In this document: one piece after another, positions 36,421-45,882 of the stretch
Layout of the letters: each line of letters opens with the position of its first letter
Position numbering within the stretch: the first letter of the stretch is position 1
Assembly (NCBI GenBank): GCA_028281825.1
Contig: JANQJC010000099.1
Location: 43,808-107,807, forward strand
Source of the DNA: Flavobacteriales bacterium
Lineage (GTDB): Bacteria > Bacteroidota > Bacteroidia > JANQJC01
Length of the DNA: 64,000 bases
Direction: 5' to 3'
Position numbers and translations under genes: made by a program
The notes under the pieces: generated by a model
Databases searched by the model: none
What the model was told of the DNA's origin: nothing
What the model saw: only the letters and a program-made list of their open reading frames with translations

Positions 36421-37803
36421 TTAATGCAATGGTACTGATAAGGAAATATTTTCATCACCATTTTGATAGGGTAAATAGGTAATAATGCATTGAAACATTT
36501 CATCAGTTGTTCTCATATCTCTATCCACTGGCTCATATATTGCCCTTGGTGGGTTGTATGGGTTATTGGGGTTCTCAGCCCTGTTGTCATAAAGCCCTTC
36601 AGCCCTTATCACTGAATTAGCAGGTATTTTCACCATTTTTGGAAAGGTATAGAAGTACTGCCAACGAAAGTCCCACTTGTTTATCCTTATAAGTGGAATA
36701 GTATCACCGTCAGGCTGAACAGCATATGCTTTAAAGGTCTTTCCAATCAAGTGCATGTGAGGGTTGATGGTTAGGATGGAGATATCTATTGGTACCTTAA
36801 ATTCAGTATATACGTCTAGAACTTCTTCAGGCTTTATCACCAATGGTGGTACTATTTCAGATATACCCAAAGTGCCCAGTATCATTTCTCTCAAAGGGCG
36901 TTTAGGAGGTTCTTTGGCAAAAAAGATGTTGAAACTGGACTGGTCATATTCACTTACGGGAGTTGGGCCATAATGCATATTTTTCATTAATAACGCTCCT
37001 TTTCTTGACATGTAATATCCTCCAATACCGTCGGGATACAAGGCAGGTGAAACACCGGGTAAATAATTGCTTACGGAAGGTGTGAGGGTGGGGTAAGTGC
37101 CATCGTCATTAGCTAGTTCCATTAGCTTAAAGGTGTTCATATTGCTTTCATCTACATCAGGCACTACGTGTGCACCGGTATGTACATCACTCTTGGCTCC
37201 TGGCGCATAGTTAATCAGGTGGCCATTCATGTGATGCACCAGTTGCCTATTGCCGGGTACAAATTCTATCACTCTAATAAAAGTGTCATTCGGTATTTCG
37301 AATGGTACCTTAATCACCATGAAGTGGTCGGTGTTGTCCCCTTCAATCAATACCGAGTCTTTCATAGGCAGCACCAAGTCTGGTTCTCCAATCATTGATC
37401 CTGTTGGATAATGTGGAGGAGAGGGAGCTGCACCAGATCCTTCCGGCGTGCCTTTATCCACCCATGTACCTATTGTTGCTATTTCTTCATCTGTCAAAAA
37501 ACGCTCACCAATGAAAGTGCTATAGGTAGGGTCGGCAGGCCAGGGAGGCATTAGTTTAGTTTCAGTTACCAGTTTTACGGTTTTACCTCTTTTGGCAACG
37601 TCCTTATATGTGATAAGTGGAAAAGGCCCTCCACCATCTTTTCTGTGACACGGCATACAATTAGTATGCACTATAGGTGCTATGTGTTCATTGAAGTTTA
37701 CATTTTCAGGGATGTCAAACGAGGGTGTGTCGCTATCATTATTGCATGCCAGAGTAAGCATGGTCAAAGCTGCGAATATCCATAAAACTATTCTATCAAG
37801 CAT
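36421..37803 (-). CDS. Lipoprotein with cytochrome c motif and PHM-like copper monooxygenase fold
   Basis: 460 aa. Lipobox at the N-terminus (LTLAC). A cytochrome-type segment with one heme c site CMPCH (about residues 49-53) and a likely axial Met in KLMPPWP follows. The larger C-terminal part resembles type II copper, ascorbate-dependent monooxygenases (PHM/DBH fold): HHMNGHLINY, NPHMHLIG (His-Met-His) and a late TTDEMFQ giving the Met ligand. This combination occurs in Bacteroidota and Planctomycetes proteins of unknown substrate. Overlaps the start of the redoxin-like gene's 3' end by 16 bp, so the two are coupled. Confidence 0.7.
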   Translation of the reverse strand: MLDRIVLWIFAALTMLTLACNNDSDTPSFDIPENVNFNEHIAPIVHTNCMPCHRKDGGGPFPLITYKDVAKRGKTVKLVTETKLMPPWPADPTYSTFIGERFLTDEEIATIGTWVDKGTPEGSGAAPSPPHYPTGSMIGEPDLVLPMKDSVLIEGDNTDHFMVIKVPFEIPNDTFIRVIEFVPGNRQLVHHMNGHLINYAPGAKSDVHTGAHVVPDVDESNMNTFKLMELANDDGTYPTLTPSVSNYLPGVSPALYPDGIGGYYMSRKGALLMKNMHYGPTPVSEYDQSSFNIFFAKEPPKRPLREMILGTLGISEIVPPLVIKPEEVLDVYTEFKVPIDISILTINPHMHLIGKTFKAYAVQPDGDTIPLIRINKWDFRWQYFYTFPKMVKIPANSVIRAEGLYDNRAENPNNPYNPPRAIYEPVDRDMRTTDEMFQCIITYLPYQNGDENISLSVPLH

Positions 37804-38351
37804 CCTACAGCCTCAGTTTTATCAGGGTCAATGGTTTTGTCATCCAAAAATGCAATCACAGCATTTTTCAGGTAATCAATGTTAGCTTTTTTCTTTTTTG
37901 TGCCCAAGGTGCCCACCCAGTCATCTATTCTTCCCTGATATTCAATATCTCCTTTATTATTAATGAGGTAAACCTCTGGCGTAACGGTGGCTTCTAACGA
38001 GTTAACCAACCTATTCTCTTCATCCATAAGCATGGTGAATTGAAGGTCATACTTATTTGTGTATGCTCTAATTTCATTCTTGGTATACCATTTACCGGGG
38101 AAAATACCCAAAAACAAAACATCTTGATTTTTGTATTCCTGATGCATTTCTCGCATGCTTAGAGAATAGTTTTGACACAGCGGGCATTCAGGTGAAAGAA
38201 AATAAACAATAGTGGCTTCATAATTCCTTATAGTATCCATTTTGAGGCTATTGCCCTGAAGTGTCGGTAATTGGATATTCATCAGGGGCTCTCTGCTGCC
38301 GCATGCAGATAGACTTACAACTAGTATGCCGATAAAAGCAATCCACTTCAT
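37788..38351 (-). CDS. Redoxin/AhpC-TSA-like lipoprotein
   Basis: 187 aa. Lipobox SLSAC. Thioredoxin-fold domain with SPECPLCQNY (CPxC active site) and the family block TPEVYLINNKGDIEYQGRIDD. In periplasmic redoxins this site reduces disulfides or peroxides. It is first of a two-gene unit whose second gene encodes the heme/copper-type lipoprotein and starts within it (16-bp overlap). A job in maturing or reducing that partner (heme-c Cys or copper site) is plausible but inferred. Confidence 0.75.
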   Translation of the reverse strand: MKWIAFIGILVVSLSACGSREPLMNIQLPTLQGNSLKMDTIRNYEATIVYFLSPECPLCQNYSLSMREMHQEYKNQDVLFLGIFPGKWYTKNEIRAYTNKYDLQFTMLMDEENRLVNSLEATVTPEVYLINNKGDIEYQGRIDDWVGTLGTKKKKANIDYLKNAVIAFLDDKTIDPDKTEAVGCLIE

Positions 38352-38487
38352 GACTTCAAAGTTATGAATATTAGGGGTAGAAGTATCCCAAGCAGGAGAG
38401 CGTTATATCCCTAAGCAAATAATAACGTGTTTCTCTTGCTGGGGTAGCGATAATTTGTATTTTTAGACCCCCAATAAAATCACACCT

Positions 38488-39102
38488 ATGCATATAGCTG
38501 TAGCAGGAAATATCGGTTCAGGAAAGACGACGCTTACCACAAAACTTGCAAAACATTATGGCTGGGAGGCTCATTATGAAGATGCAGATACCAATCCATA
38601 CCTTAATGACTTTTATGAGGATATGCAGCGTTGGTCTTTTAACCTCCAGATATTTTTTGTGAACAGTAGGTTTCACCAAATACAGGAGATTAGGCAAGGT
38701 TCAAAAACTGTAATACAGGACAGGACTATATATGAGGATGCCTATATTTTTGCACCCAATCTACATGCCATGGGCCTGATGACTACGCGCGATTATGAGA
38801 ACTATGTTTCCCTTTTTCGACTGATGTCACAATTCATTCAGGCGCCCGACTTATTGATTTATTTGCGTGGCTCAGTACCAACGCTGGTTAAACAGATACA
38901 GAAAAGGGGAAGGGATTACGAGGAGTCGATAAGACTGGATTACCTTAAGAGATTGAATGATAGATATGAGTCATGGATATCAACCTATGAAGAGGGTAAG
39001 TTGCTGATAGTGGATGTGGATGATAATAACTTTGAAGACAATGACGAAGACCTGGGTAAGGTGATACAGATGATTGATGCCGAGATAAATGGTTTGTTTT
39101 AA
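38488..39102 (+). CDS. Deoxynucleoside kinase
   Basis: 204 aa, close in length to bacterial deoxyadenosine/deoxyguanosine kinases. P loop GNIGSGKTT (about 7-15), a substrate-binding Glu in YEDADTN, QDRTIYEDAYIFA (the DR motif) and the LID Arg region KRGRDYE. Salvages deoxynucleosides by ATP-dependent 5'-phosphorylation. Base specificity cannot be set from sequence alone. Confidence 0.85.
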   Translation: MHIAVAGNIGSGKTTLTTKLAKHYGWEAHYEDADTNPYLNDFYEDMQRWSFNLQIFFVNSRFHQIQEIRQGSKTVIQDRTIYEDAYIFAPNLHAMGLMTTRDYENYVSLFRLMSQFIQAPDLLIYLRGSVPTLVKQIQKRGRDYEESIRLDYLKRLNDRYESWISTYEEGKLLIVDVDDNNFEDNDEDLGKVIQMIDAEINGLF

Positions 39103-39165
39103 GCCATACCTGAAGTAAAAAGTGCTGGCTTGAACTGATGGTTGCAAAGGCCAAGCTTTGCGTTT

Positions 39166-40242
39166 ATGAAGTATATCAAACAGCTAGATGGACTGAGAGC
39201 CATAGCCGTTATGTTGGTTGTATTTGGCCACTCAGCTATACGGTTTGATGTTGGTTTTTTGCAAAGGTTTCCAAAAGGCACACTGGGGGTTAATATTTTT
39301 TTTGTGCTTAGTGGCTTTCTAATCACCAGGATATTACTTGAGAACAAGGAAAAGATTATAAGGACTGGAAGCAATAAGTTAAGCCTTATTAAGAACTTTA
39401 TCCTCAGGCGCTCACTGCGGATATTCCCAATTTACTATATCACGATAACTGTTCTTTTTGTTTGGGACAGGTATTCCTTTATTGGGTTGACTGATTATGA
39501 GCTTTACTATTATACCTATACTTCAAACATACTTTACTTTATAAACGGGGAATGGGATGGCCCAATTTCACATTTGTGGACTCTTGCAGTTGAAGAGCAG
39601 TTTTACCTGGTTTGGCCTTGGGTAATACTCTTTGCCAATAGGCGCACCCTCTTGTGGTTGATACCTGTATTTATCGGAGTTGGTACTTTTTCTGGGTACT
39701 TCTTTACAAACCAGGCATTCGCCTCACTATTGCCAACATCGTGCCTGGATGCATTTGGTTTGGGTGCCTTGCTTTCGTGGATTTGTGTTTACCAACCCAA
39801 CTGGGGTAGTAAGTTTATTAGGTATAGTGGCATGGCAAGCCTGTTGGCCTTTGGTGTTATGTTAGTACACTTACTTGGCGTGATAGATAATGTTTATGAC
39901 TATGTCAACCGGAGGACGGTGCATTCTATCATTGCGGTATGGGTTATTGCCGTGATTGTTTTAGGTAATTTACCCAAAACCATTGATGCTATTTTTTCAA
40001 ATAAAGCACTGGTTTTTATTGGCAAGATAAGTTATGGTGTTTATCTGTTTCACAATTTAACGCGATTCACGATAATACATATTTTTGGGGAACATGCATT
40101 TGATTTTGCTCCCGAGCAATGGCGTGATTTAACTGAGTTTATAATAGAGACGGGAGTTCTTATACTGCTATCCTGGTTGTCATGGACTTTTATCGAGAAC
40201 CCAATAAATAAGTTAAAGCGCTTTTTTAAGTATTCAGGGTAG
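39166..40242 (+). CDS. Acyltransferase 3 family (OafA/YrhL-like) membrane protein
   Basis: 358 aa from the ATG at 39166; the TTG at 39142 is less likely. Ten or so transmembrane helices. Starts with QLDGLRAIAVMLVVFGHSA (conserved His), then FFVLSGFLITRILL and RRSLRIFPIYY, the family signature. It O-acylates (often acetylates) envelope sugars at the inner membrane. Ends four bases before the convergent subtilase stop. Confidence 0.85.
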   Translation: MKYIKQLDGLRAIAVMLVVFGHSAIRFDVGFLQRFPKGTLGVNIFFVLSGFLITRILLENKEKIIRTGSNKLSLIKNFILRRSLRIFPIYYITITVLFVWDRYSFIGLTDYELYYYTYTSNILYFINGEWDGPISHLWTLAVEEQFYLVWPWVILFANRRTLLWLIPVFIGVGTFSGYFFTNQAFASLLPTSCLDAFGLGALLSWICVYQPNWGSKFIRYSGMASLLAFGVMLVHLLGVIDNVYDYVNRRTVHSIIAVWVIAVIVLGNLPKTIDAIFSNKALVFIGKISYGVYLFHNLTRFTIIHIFGEHAFDFAPEQWRDLTEFIIETGVLILLSWLSWTFIENPINKLKRFFKYSG

Positions 40243-40246
40243 AACC

Positions 40247-42163
40247 TTATTCAGGCCTATAAGCAAAGAACTTTATTTTGGATTCATCATTGCCTAGCTT
40301 CATTTTTAGGATGTAAATGCCTGTTTTTAATTCTGCAGCATTGATGAGCATATTGATGTTTCCTTCTTGTGTTGAAGTAGGTAACGATTTAACTACTCTT
40401 CCCATTATATCATAAATGTCAATGGTAAGGTCAGTCGGGCTGTCAAGGTAAAGGTGTAAGTAATTGGCCCCAGTGGTTTCGTCATTGTAAACATAACTAG
40501 TAACTCCCTGCCCGTAGGTGGCATCCCATTGTGCTGCTGCCTGAACTGCAGTAAGGGCATTTACCCTGCCATAACCCAATTCTTTTGACCAATAATCCAG
40601 CGTGTCCATTGCGTATTGATAGCCCCCAACTGTGTCAGCTGTTGTAGAGAGAATTCTTCGTGCTTCATCTACGGGTATTTTAGGGTTGGTAGAGAGTATA
40701 AGTGCCATAACGGCTGCTGCATTAGGGCAAGCTGATGAAGTGCCATTAAAGGTATAGTAGTATTCACCAACTCTAAATCCATCACTACCCGTCATGTCAG
40801 TTGCTGGTATTTTAACCCCAGGAGCCGAAACATCTACACCGTGACCCCAGTTACCAGCCCACCAACTTTCATTGTCGCATGAAGTATCTGTTTTTGCTTC
40901 ATCGCACATGCTGGTGGCATTTACGCCAATGGTAAAAGGGCTTCTTGCTGGCCAAATAGGGATGGTGTCTGTTAGGCCGTCATTGCCAGTAGAGAATAAG
41001 TAAGGGGTTCCTAATCCACTTCTTCCATTATAGATGGCATTATAAATTGCATCATCTACCAATGCCATATCTTCCCTGTCAGGGTCAATAAAGTCTAATA
41101 TATAGTCAGGGATACCCCAGGAGTTGCTGGCTACATCGGCCTCACCAACGGCTGAAGCCCAGCTAATCCCATCAGCAAACCACTCACCTGTAGACCAGGG
41201 TTGTGGATCGCCACCAGGCCCTAAAGTGATATAATGAAATACCCTCACTGGTATTATTTTACACATTGGGGCCACTCCGGATATCCCGATACCATTATCA
41301 GAAACGGCGGCTACAATACCTGCGCAGCAAGTACCATGGCCATCTTCATCAAAGTTGGGGTTAGGGAAACCTCTCAAGCCCTCGCCCAATGCATCATAAC
41401 CAGGCAGCATGTTGTCTACCAAATCTTCATGGAGTGTATCAACCCCAGAGTCAAGAATAGCGACTTTGATATTGGGAGAACCTTTGGTAGTGTTCCATGC
41501 ATCCAGTACACTCATGTCCGCACCTTCCACACCGTACCACGGCGGTACAGTTGCGGTATTCAAGATATTCCATTGTCTTATGAATAGCGGGTCATTAGGC
41601 TCGGGTGCTGCTACATCATTGGTAACAGCAACTGTGAAGAAGTAATTAGGTTCTGCGTATTCAAAAAGGCCTGTTTTTTCCAATGCAATGGCCAGTTCCC
41701 TGGTGTCAGTGTCATTTCGGTTTACTTTCAGCTTGTATACATTACTCAGATAGTTTGTTTCACCGAGTATTGATGTATGGTTGGCACGGGCAAGTTTTTT
41801 TAGTTCATTCAAACTATTTTGACCCTTCACCTTAACGAAAAGTTCATCAGTATACGTCACCATTTGACCCTTTGGATTAGAATAAGTTGGGGCAACATAC
41901 TCGACGTCTTCTTGTGAGATAAGTTGTTGTTTTACTTCTGTGAAACTGGAAGTAAGAGGCAATATTACTACGTTAGGGTTTTTAATATGATAGCTCTTAT
42001 CATATTGGTGTAAGCCTGTAATGTTGCTCAGAGTGTTGGTGATTACTTCTTCGCCAGTGCCAGGTGTAAACTTAATCAATATATGGGTATTGGTTACCTG
42101 CTGCGCGGCAAGGCTTAGTGTAAAAACTGATAGTATGGTAAGGAGTAGAAGTCTTATCTTCAT
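40247..42163 (-). CDS. Subtilisin-like serine protease (S8) with T9SS signal
   Basis: 638 aa from the ATG at 42163, which leaves a clean signal peptide ending LAAQ (the longer reading from 42214 adds a non-signal extension). Propeptide region to about residue 200. The catalytic triad is intact: Asp238 (AILDSGVD), His276 (DGHGTCC) and Ser476 (NGTSSACPN). The C-terminal 80 residues are a type A sorting domain (YVYNDETTGANYLHLYLDS, LTIDIYDIMGRVV, LKTGIYILKMKLG), so it is T9SS cargo. Likely a secreted or surface protease. Confidence 0.9.
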   Translation of the reverse strand: MKIRLLLLTILSVFTLSLAAQQVTNTHILIKFTPGTGEEVITNTLSNITGLHQYDKSYHIKNPNVVILPLTSSFTEVKQQLISQEDVEYVAPTYSNPKGQMVTYTDELFVKVKGQNSLNELKKLARANHTSILGETNYLSNVYKLKVNRNDTDTRELAIALEKTGLFEYAEPNYFFTVAVTNDVAAPEPNDPLFIRQWNILNTATVPPWYGVEGADMSVLDAWNTTKGSPNIKVAILDSGVDTLHEDLVDNMLPGYDALGEGLRGFPNPNFDEDGHGTCCAGIVAAVSDNGIGISGVAPMCKIIPVRVFHYITLGPGGDPQPWSTGEWFADGISWASAVGEADVASNSWGIPDYILDFIDPDREDMALVDDAIYNAIYNGRSGLGTPYLFSTGNDGLTDTIPIWPARSPFTIGVNATSMCDEAKTDTSCDNESWWAGNWGHGVDVSAPGVKIPATDMTGSDGFRVGEYYYTFNGTSSACPNAAAVMALILSTNPKIPVDEARRILSTTADTVGGYQYAMDTLDYWSKELGYGRVNALTAVQAAAQWDATYGQGVTSYVYNDETTGANYLHLYLDSPTDLTIDIYDIMGRVVKSLPTSTQEGNINMLINAAELKTGIYILKMKLGNDESKIKFFAYRPE

Positions 42164-42233
42164 AGGCCAACTTATGGATGCTTTATTTCTTGTAAAGGTA
42201 GCTATTTGTTGCAATTTAGGGTTGGATATGTGT

Positions 42234-42264
42234 AAAAAGAAAAGGGGCTAATTAGCCCCTTTTT
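42234..42264 (-). terminator. Terminator of hppA
   Basis: Palindrome AAAGGGGCTAATTAGCCCCTTT with T runs on the minus strand (and also on the plus strand). It lies just after the hppA stop. Confidence 0.85.
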
Positions 42265-42285
42265 CTTTGAATGTATTTGTTAAGA

Positions 42286-44670
42286 TTATGGTTGACTGCC
42301 CTTTGCTACCTCTTTTTCAGTAGTAACAGTTTTAATTACTTCAGTGCCGTTTTCAGCAACTTCAGTAGTGGTGTTTTCTTCCACAACCATTTCTTCTTCA
42401 ATATCAGTGCCGTAAGTAGCAGCAGCTGTTTCAGTTGTCTCTTCTGTTGTGATAATATATCCTTGCTCAATGCTTGCATCATTTGAGCCCCTGCTGTCAG
42501 CAATGTCAAGTGCGATACTTGGTGCGATAACCAATGCAACTACTGACATCAACTTCAATAGAATGTTCAATGAAGGGCCTGAAGTATCTTTGAATGGGTC
42601 ACCAACAGTATCACCTACTACGGCAGCCTTGTGAGGCTCAGAACCCTTGTAGTATTTCTCACCATTGATTTCAACGCCTTCTTCAAACATTTTCTTAGCG
42701 TTGTCCCAGGCACCACCAGCATTTGATTGGAAGATAGCCATCAACACACCAGCAACAGTAACACCAGCGAGTGTGCCACCTAGCATTTCAGCGCCACCAA
42801 CAAAACCAATAAGCACTGGAACTACGATTGCCAATACGCCTGGCATAATCATTTCTTTAATAGAAGCTTTAGTTGAAATCTCCACACATTTGTCGTATTC
42901 AGCCACTCCATCAGCAGCATCAAATGTAGCCTGGTCTTCGGTACTCCACTCGCTTTGTTCTTTGCCTTCGTTTTTCTTCATCACATCCAAAGCAGCTTTC
43001 AAAGCAGGAAGGTCTCTAAATTGCCTTCTTACCTCTTCAATCATTGCCATAGCAGCACGGCCCACAGCGTTCATTGACATTGCAGAGAACACAAAAGGAA
43101 GCATACCGCCAATGAACAGACCAGCCATGATAGTAGGCTTAGAAATATCAATACCCTTTACATTGGCTTGCTGCATGAAAGCAGAGAAAAGAGCCAATGC
43201 AGTTAATGCAGCAGAGCCTATAGCAAAACCTTTACCGATAGCAGCAGTAGTGTTACCCACGGCATCCAACTTGTCAGTTCTTTGTCTTACTTCTTTTGGC
43301 AGTTCGCTCATCTCAGCGATACCACCAGCGTTATCAGATATAGGGCCGTAAGCATCAACAGCTAACTGGATACCAGTGTTTGCCAACATACCCACAGCAG
43401 CGATTGCGATACCGTAAAGGCCTGCAAAGTGGAATGACACCAAAATAGCGGCAGCAATCAAGATGATTGGAATAGCTGTTGACATCATACCTACACCCAA
43501 ACCAGCGATAATATTGGTAGCTGAACCAGTTAATGATTGCTTAGCAATATTGGCTACAGGAGGTGTACCAGTGCCAGTATAGTACTCAGTAATTTTACCG
43601 ATACCCAAACCTGCTAATAGACCAGCGATAGTTGCATAGAAAACACCATCTGAAGTGTACTCCACGCCGTTGAAAGTCCAGCTGGCAGGTAGCATTTTAT
43701 GGATGATTAGAAAAGATACGCCAAGCATTACAAACGCAGAACCAAATTCGCCGATGTTTAGTGCTGTTTGTGGATTGCCGCCTTCTTTAACTTTCACAAA
43801 GAAAGTACCTAAAATAGAAATGACAATACCAACACCTGCTAAAACCATTGGCAGCAACACAGCACCAAGGCCATTAAAGTTGTCGGCAAATTCAGGAAGG
43901 GCAACAAATGCTGCGCCCAATACCATTGTACCTATAATAGAACCCACATAAGACTCAAAGAGGTCAGCGCCCATACCAGCCACGTCACCAACGTTGTCAC
44001 CAACGTTATCAGCGATGGTTGCGGGGTTTAGTGGATGGTCTTCAGGAATACCGGCTTCTACTTTACCTACAAGGTCAGCACCTACGTCAGCAGCTTTGGT
44101 GTAAATACCACCACCCACACGAGCGAAAAGTGCAATAGAAGAAGCGCCCAAAGAGAAACCAGCAAGTACATTTAGTACCTTTATGATATCCCAGCCATCC
44201 ATAAAGTTATTGTATACGATAAATAGTGAACTCAAACCCAGTACACCAAGGCCAACAACACCCATACCCATTACTGAACCACCAGTAAAGGCTACTTCAA
44301 GTGCTTTGCCTAGTGAAGTACGAGCAGCGTTAGTTGTGCGAACGTTTGCCTTAGTAGCTACTTTCATACCCAAATAACCAGCTAGTGCCGAGCAAAGGGC
44401 ACCTACCACAAACGATAGAGCTACAAGGCCGTTTGAGTTTTCTTCAGCATTACCTTTGAAGAAAAGAAGAACAGCTACAGTAACTACAAAGATTGAAAGT
44501 ATCCTGTACTCTGCTTTAAGAAAAGCCATTGCACCAACTGCAATGTTCTTAGCTATCCTTGACATTTTTTCATCGCCTTCGGGTTGCTTATTTACCCAAG
44601 CGCTTTTCCAAGCCACAAACAGAAGTGCAATTACACCGAAGATTGGCAACAAATAAATAATGTTTGACAT
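42286..44670 (-). CDS. hppA: Membrane ion-translocating pyrophosphatase (H+ or Na+)
   Basis: 794 aa, about 16 transmembrane helices. Pyrophosphate site: [20 protein letters not shown] and [21 protein letters not shown], and later [27 protein letters not shown] has Ala at the position that marks the K+-dependent subfamily (Lys marks K+-independent enzymes), so it may be Na+-pumping. An acidic C-terminal tail of about 70 residues ([20 protein letters not shown] ...) extends past the usual end. It couples pyrophosphate hydrolysis to ion export at the inner membrane. Monocistronic with its own promoter and terminator. Confidence 0.95.
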   Translation of the reverse strand: MSNIIYLLPIFGVIALLFVAWKSAWVNKQPEGDEKMSRIAKNIAVGAMAFLKAEYRILSIFVVTVAVLLFFKGNAEENSNGLVALSFVVGALCSALAGYLGMKVATKANVRTTNAARTSLGKALEVAFTGGSVMGMGVVGLGVLGLSSLFIVYNNFMDGWDIIKVLNVLAGFSLGASSIALFARVGGGIYTKAADVGADLVGKVEAGIPEDHPLNPATIADNVGDNVGDVAGMGADLFESYVGSIIGTMVLGAAFVALPEFADNFNGLGAVLLPMVLAGVGIVISILGTFFVKVKEGGNPQTALNIGEFGSAFVMLGVSFLIIHKMLPASWTFNGVEYTSDGVFYATIAGLLAGLGIGKITEYYTGTGTPPVANIAKQSLTGSATNIIAGLGVGMMSTAIPIILIAAAILVSFHFAGLYGIAIAAVGMLANTGIQLAVDAYGPISDNAGGIAEMSELPKEVRQRTDKLDAVGNTTAAIGKGFAIGSAALTALALFSAFMQQANVKGIDISKPTIMAGLFIGGMLPFVFSAMSMNAVGRAAMAMIEEVRRQFRDLPALKAALDVMKKNEGKEQSEWSTEDQATFDAADGVAEYDKCVEISTKASIKEMIMPGVLAIVVPVLIGFVGGAEMLGGTLAGVTVAGVLMAIFQSNAGGAWDNAKKMFEEGVEINGEKYYKGSEPHKAAVVGDTVGDPFKDTSGPSLNILLKLMSVVALVIAPSIALDIADSRGSNDASIEQGYIITTEETTETAAATYGTDIEEEMVVEENTTTEVAENGTEVIKTVTTEKEVAKGSQP

Positions 44671-44723
44671 TTTATAAACAGTTTTTGGTTTTAATTTCTT
44701 TTAAGTCCGTAAAAATTAGCCGG

Positions 44724-44754
44724 CAAAGGTATCGTTTTAATGAATAATTACAAA
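44724..44754 (-). promoter_or_regulatory. hppA promoter
   Basis: On the minus strand TTTG, exactly 19 nt, then TACCTTTG. This is a textbook Bacteroidota promoter about 54 nt before the hppA ATG. Confidence 0.85.
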
Positions 44755-44911
44755 TTCAAAATCATATGAATTAGTGAAAATGAAATTTTAGAGTTGTGAT
44801 AGTGTATTTCATGTAGTTTTAATGGGTAGGAGCCGGCTCCCATATATTATTAATGATATTTTTGCCTAGGCTAAATAGAACCGAAAGGCCGTTAGCCAAC
44901 CAAAGCTTAAA

Positions 44912-45880
44912 ATGAAAAGAGAAATCTCTATTAATGTGAGACTATTACTGGGTATTGCAGCACTTATTATTGGCGTGCTATATGGTTGCCAATTGACTGA
45001 TAGAGATGCTGAGTGCCTGCATACCGATTTCAATAGTGAAGGTGTAGATATTAAGGAATTGGAGTACAATGACTTGCCCTATGTGCGGGGCTCAAAGATG
45101 AAGGCGGTGAAGGAGTTTTATGATGAGGACTCTATTCCAATCCACGATTTTAAAGGGCAAAAAAATTACCACCCTGTGTTTCTAGCCCAATATGGTCTGC
45201 ATACAATGGATGTATACAGGACTACCAGAGACAACCAGTACCTGGATGCTCTGGTGAAGTTATGCCATAAGGTAGAAAGTATAGCCCTGAAAAAGGATTC
45301 AGTTATTTATTTCCCCTATGAGTTTGACTTTCCACTGCATAGCAATCAAATGGATGTGATGAAAGCACCCTGGTATTCAGGAATGGCTCAGGGGCAGTTG
45401 TTATCATTATTTTGTAGGATGTATGAGGAAACTAATAATGAATTTTATTTAAACGTTTCAGAAAGGATATTCAATTCTTTCACGCAACTAAGAGGCGATG
45501 GACATGAGCCTTGGGTGTCTTGTGTAACCAAAGATGGAGACTTGTGGCTGGAAGAGTATCCTGTTAACTTGCCTAATTTTACTCTCAATGGGCACATTTT
45601 CGCTATATACGGGTTGTATGATTACTTCAGGTTAACCAATCGACCAGAAGTATTGCCTTATCTAAAAGCCAGTATATTGACAGTAAAGAATAATATTCAC
45701 TTGTTTAGAAATGAAGGGGATATAAGCAGTTATTGTTTAAAGCATAAGGTCAAAAGTATGAGTTATCATGGGGTGCACATTGAGCAATTGCACCAACTCT
45801 ACCTATATACTGGTGATGAGTACTTCGAGGAGATGTCTCTAGCCTTTGCTAAGGATACCAAGGGAGTGGAGGAGGATTAA
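44912..45880 (+). CDS. Lipoprotein with D-glucuronyl C5-epimerase-like domain
   Basis: 322 aa. Lipobox VLYGC. The rest is an alpha/alpha-barrel-type domain that resembles the C-terminal part of D-glucuronyl C5-epimerases: PWYSGMAQGQLLSLFCRMYE, NFTLNGHIFAIYGLYDYF and MSYHGVHIEQLHQLYLYTG, with Tyr residues in the expected places. In animals these enzymes epimerise glucuronate in heparan precursors; the bacterial role is unknown. No polysaccharide cluster surrounds it. Convergent with the ABC ATPase gene, 2 nt from its stop. Confidence 0.75.
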   Translation: MKREISINVRLLLGIAALIIGVLYGCQLTDRDAECLHTDFNSEGVDIKELEYNDLPYVRGSKMKAVKEFYDEDSIPIHDFKGQKNYHPVFLAQYGLHTMDVYRTTRDNQYLDALVKLCHKVESIALKKDSVIYFPYEFDFPLHSNQMDVMKAPWYSGMAQGQLLSLFCRMYEETNNEFYLNVSERIFNSFTQLRGDGHEPWVSCVTKDGDLWLEEYPVNLPNFTLNGHIFAIYGLYDYFRLTNRPEVLPYLKASILTVKNNIHLFRNEGDISSYCLKHKVKSMSYHGVHIEQLHQLYLYTGDEYFEEMSLAFAKDTKGVEED

Positions 45881-45882
45881 GG

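Noticed and set aside
42665..43351. 228-codon ORF on the plus strand opposite hppA
   Set aside because: It is the reverse complement of a highly conserved membrane pyrophosphatase gene; composition (Pro/Ser/Thr-rich) reflects the opposite strand. Other ORFs at 43655-43951 and 44183-44656 are of the same kind.
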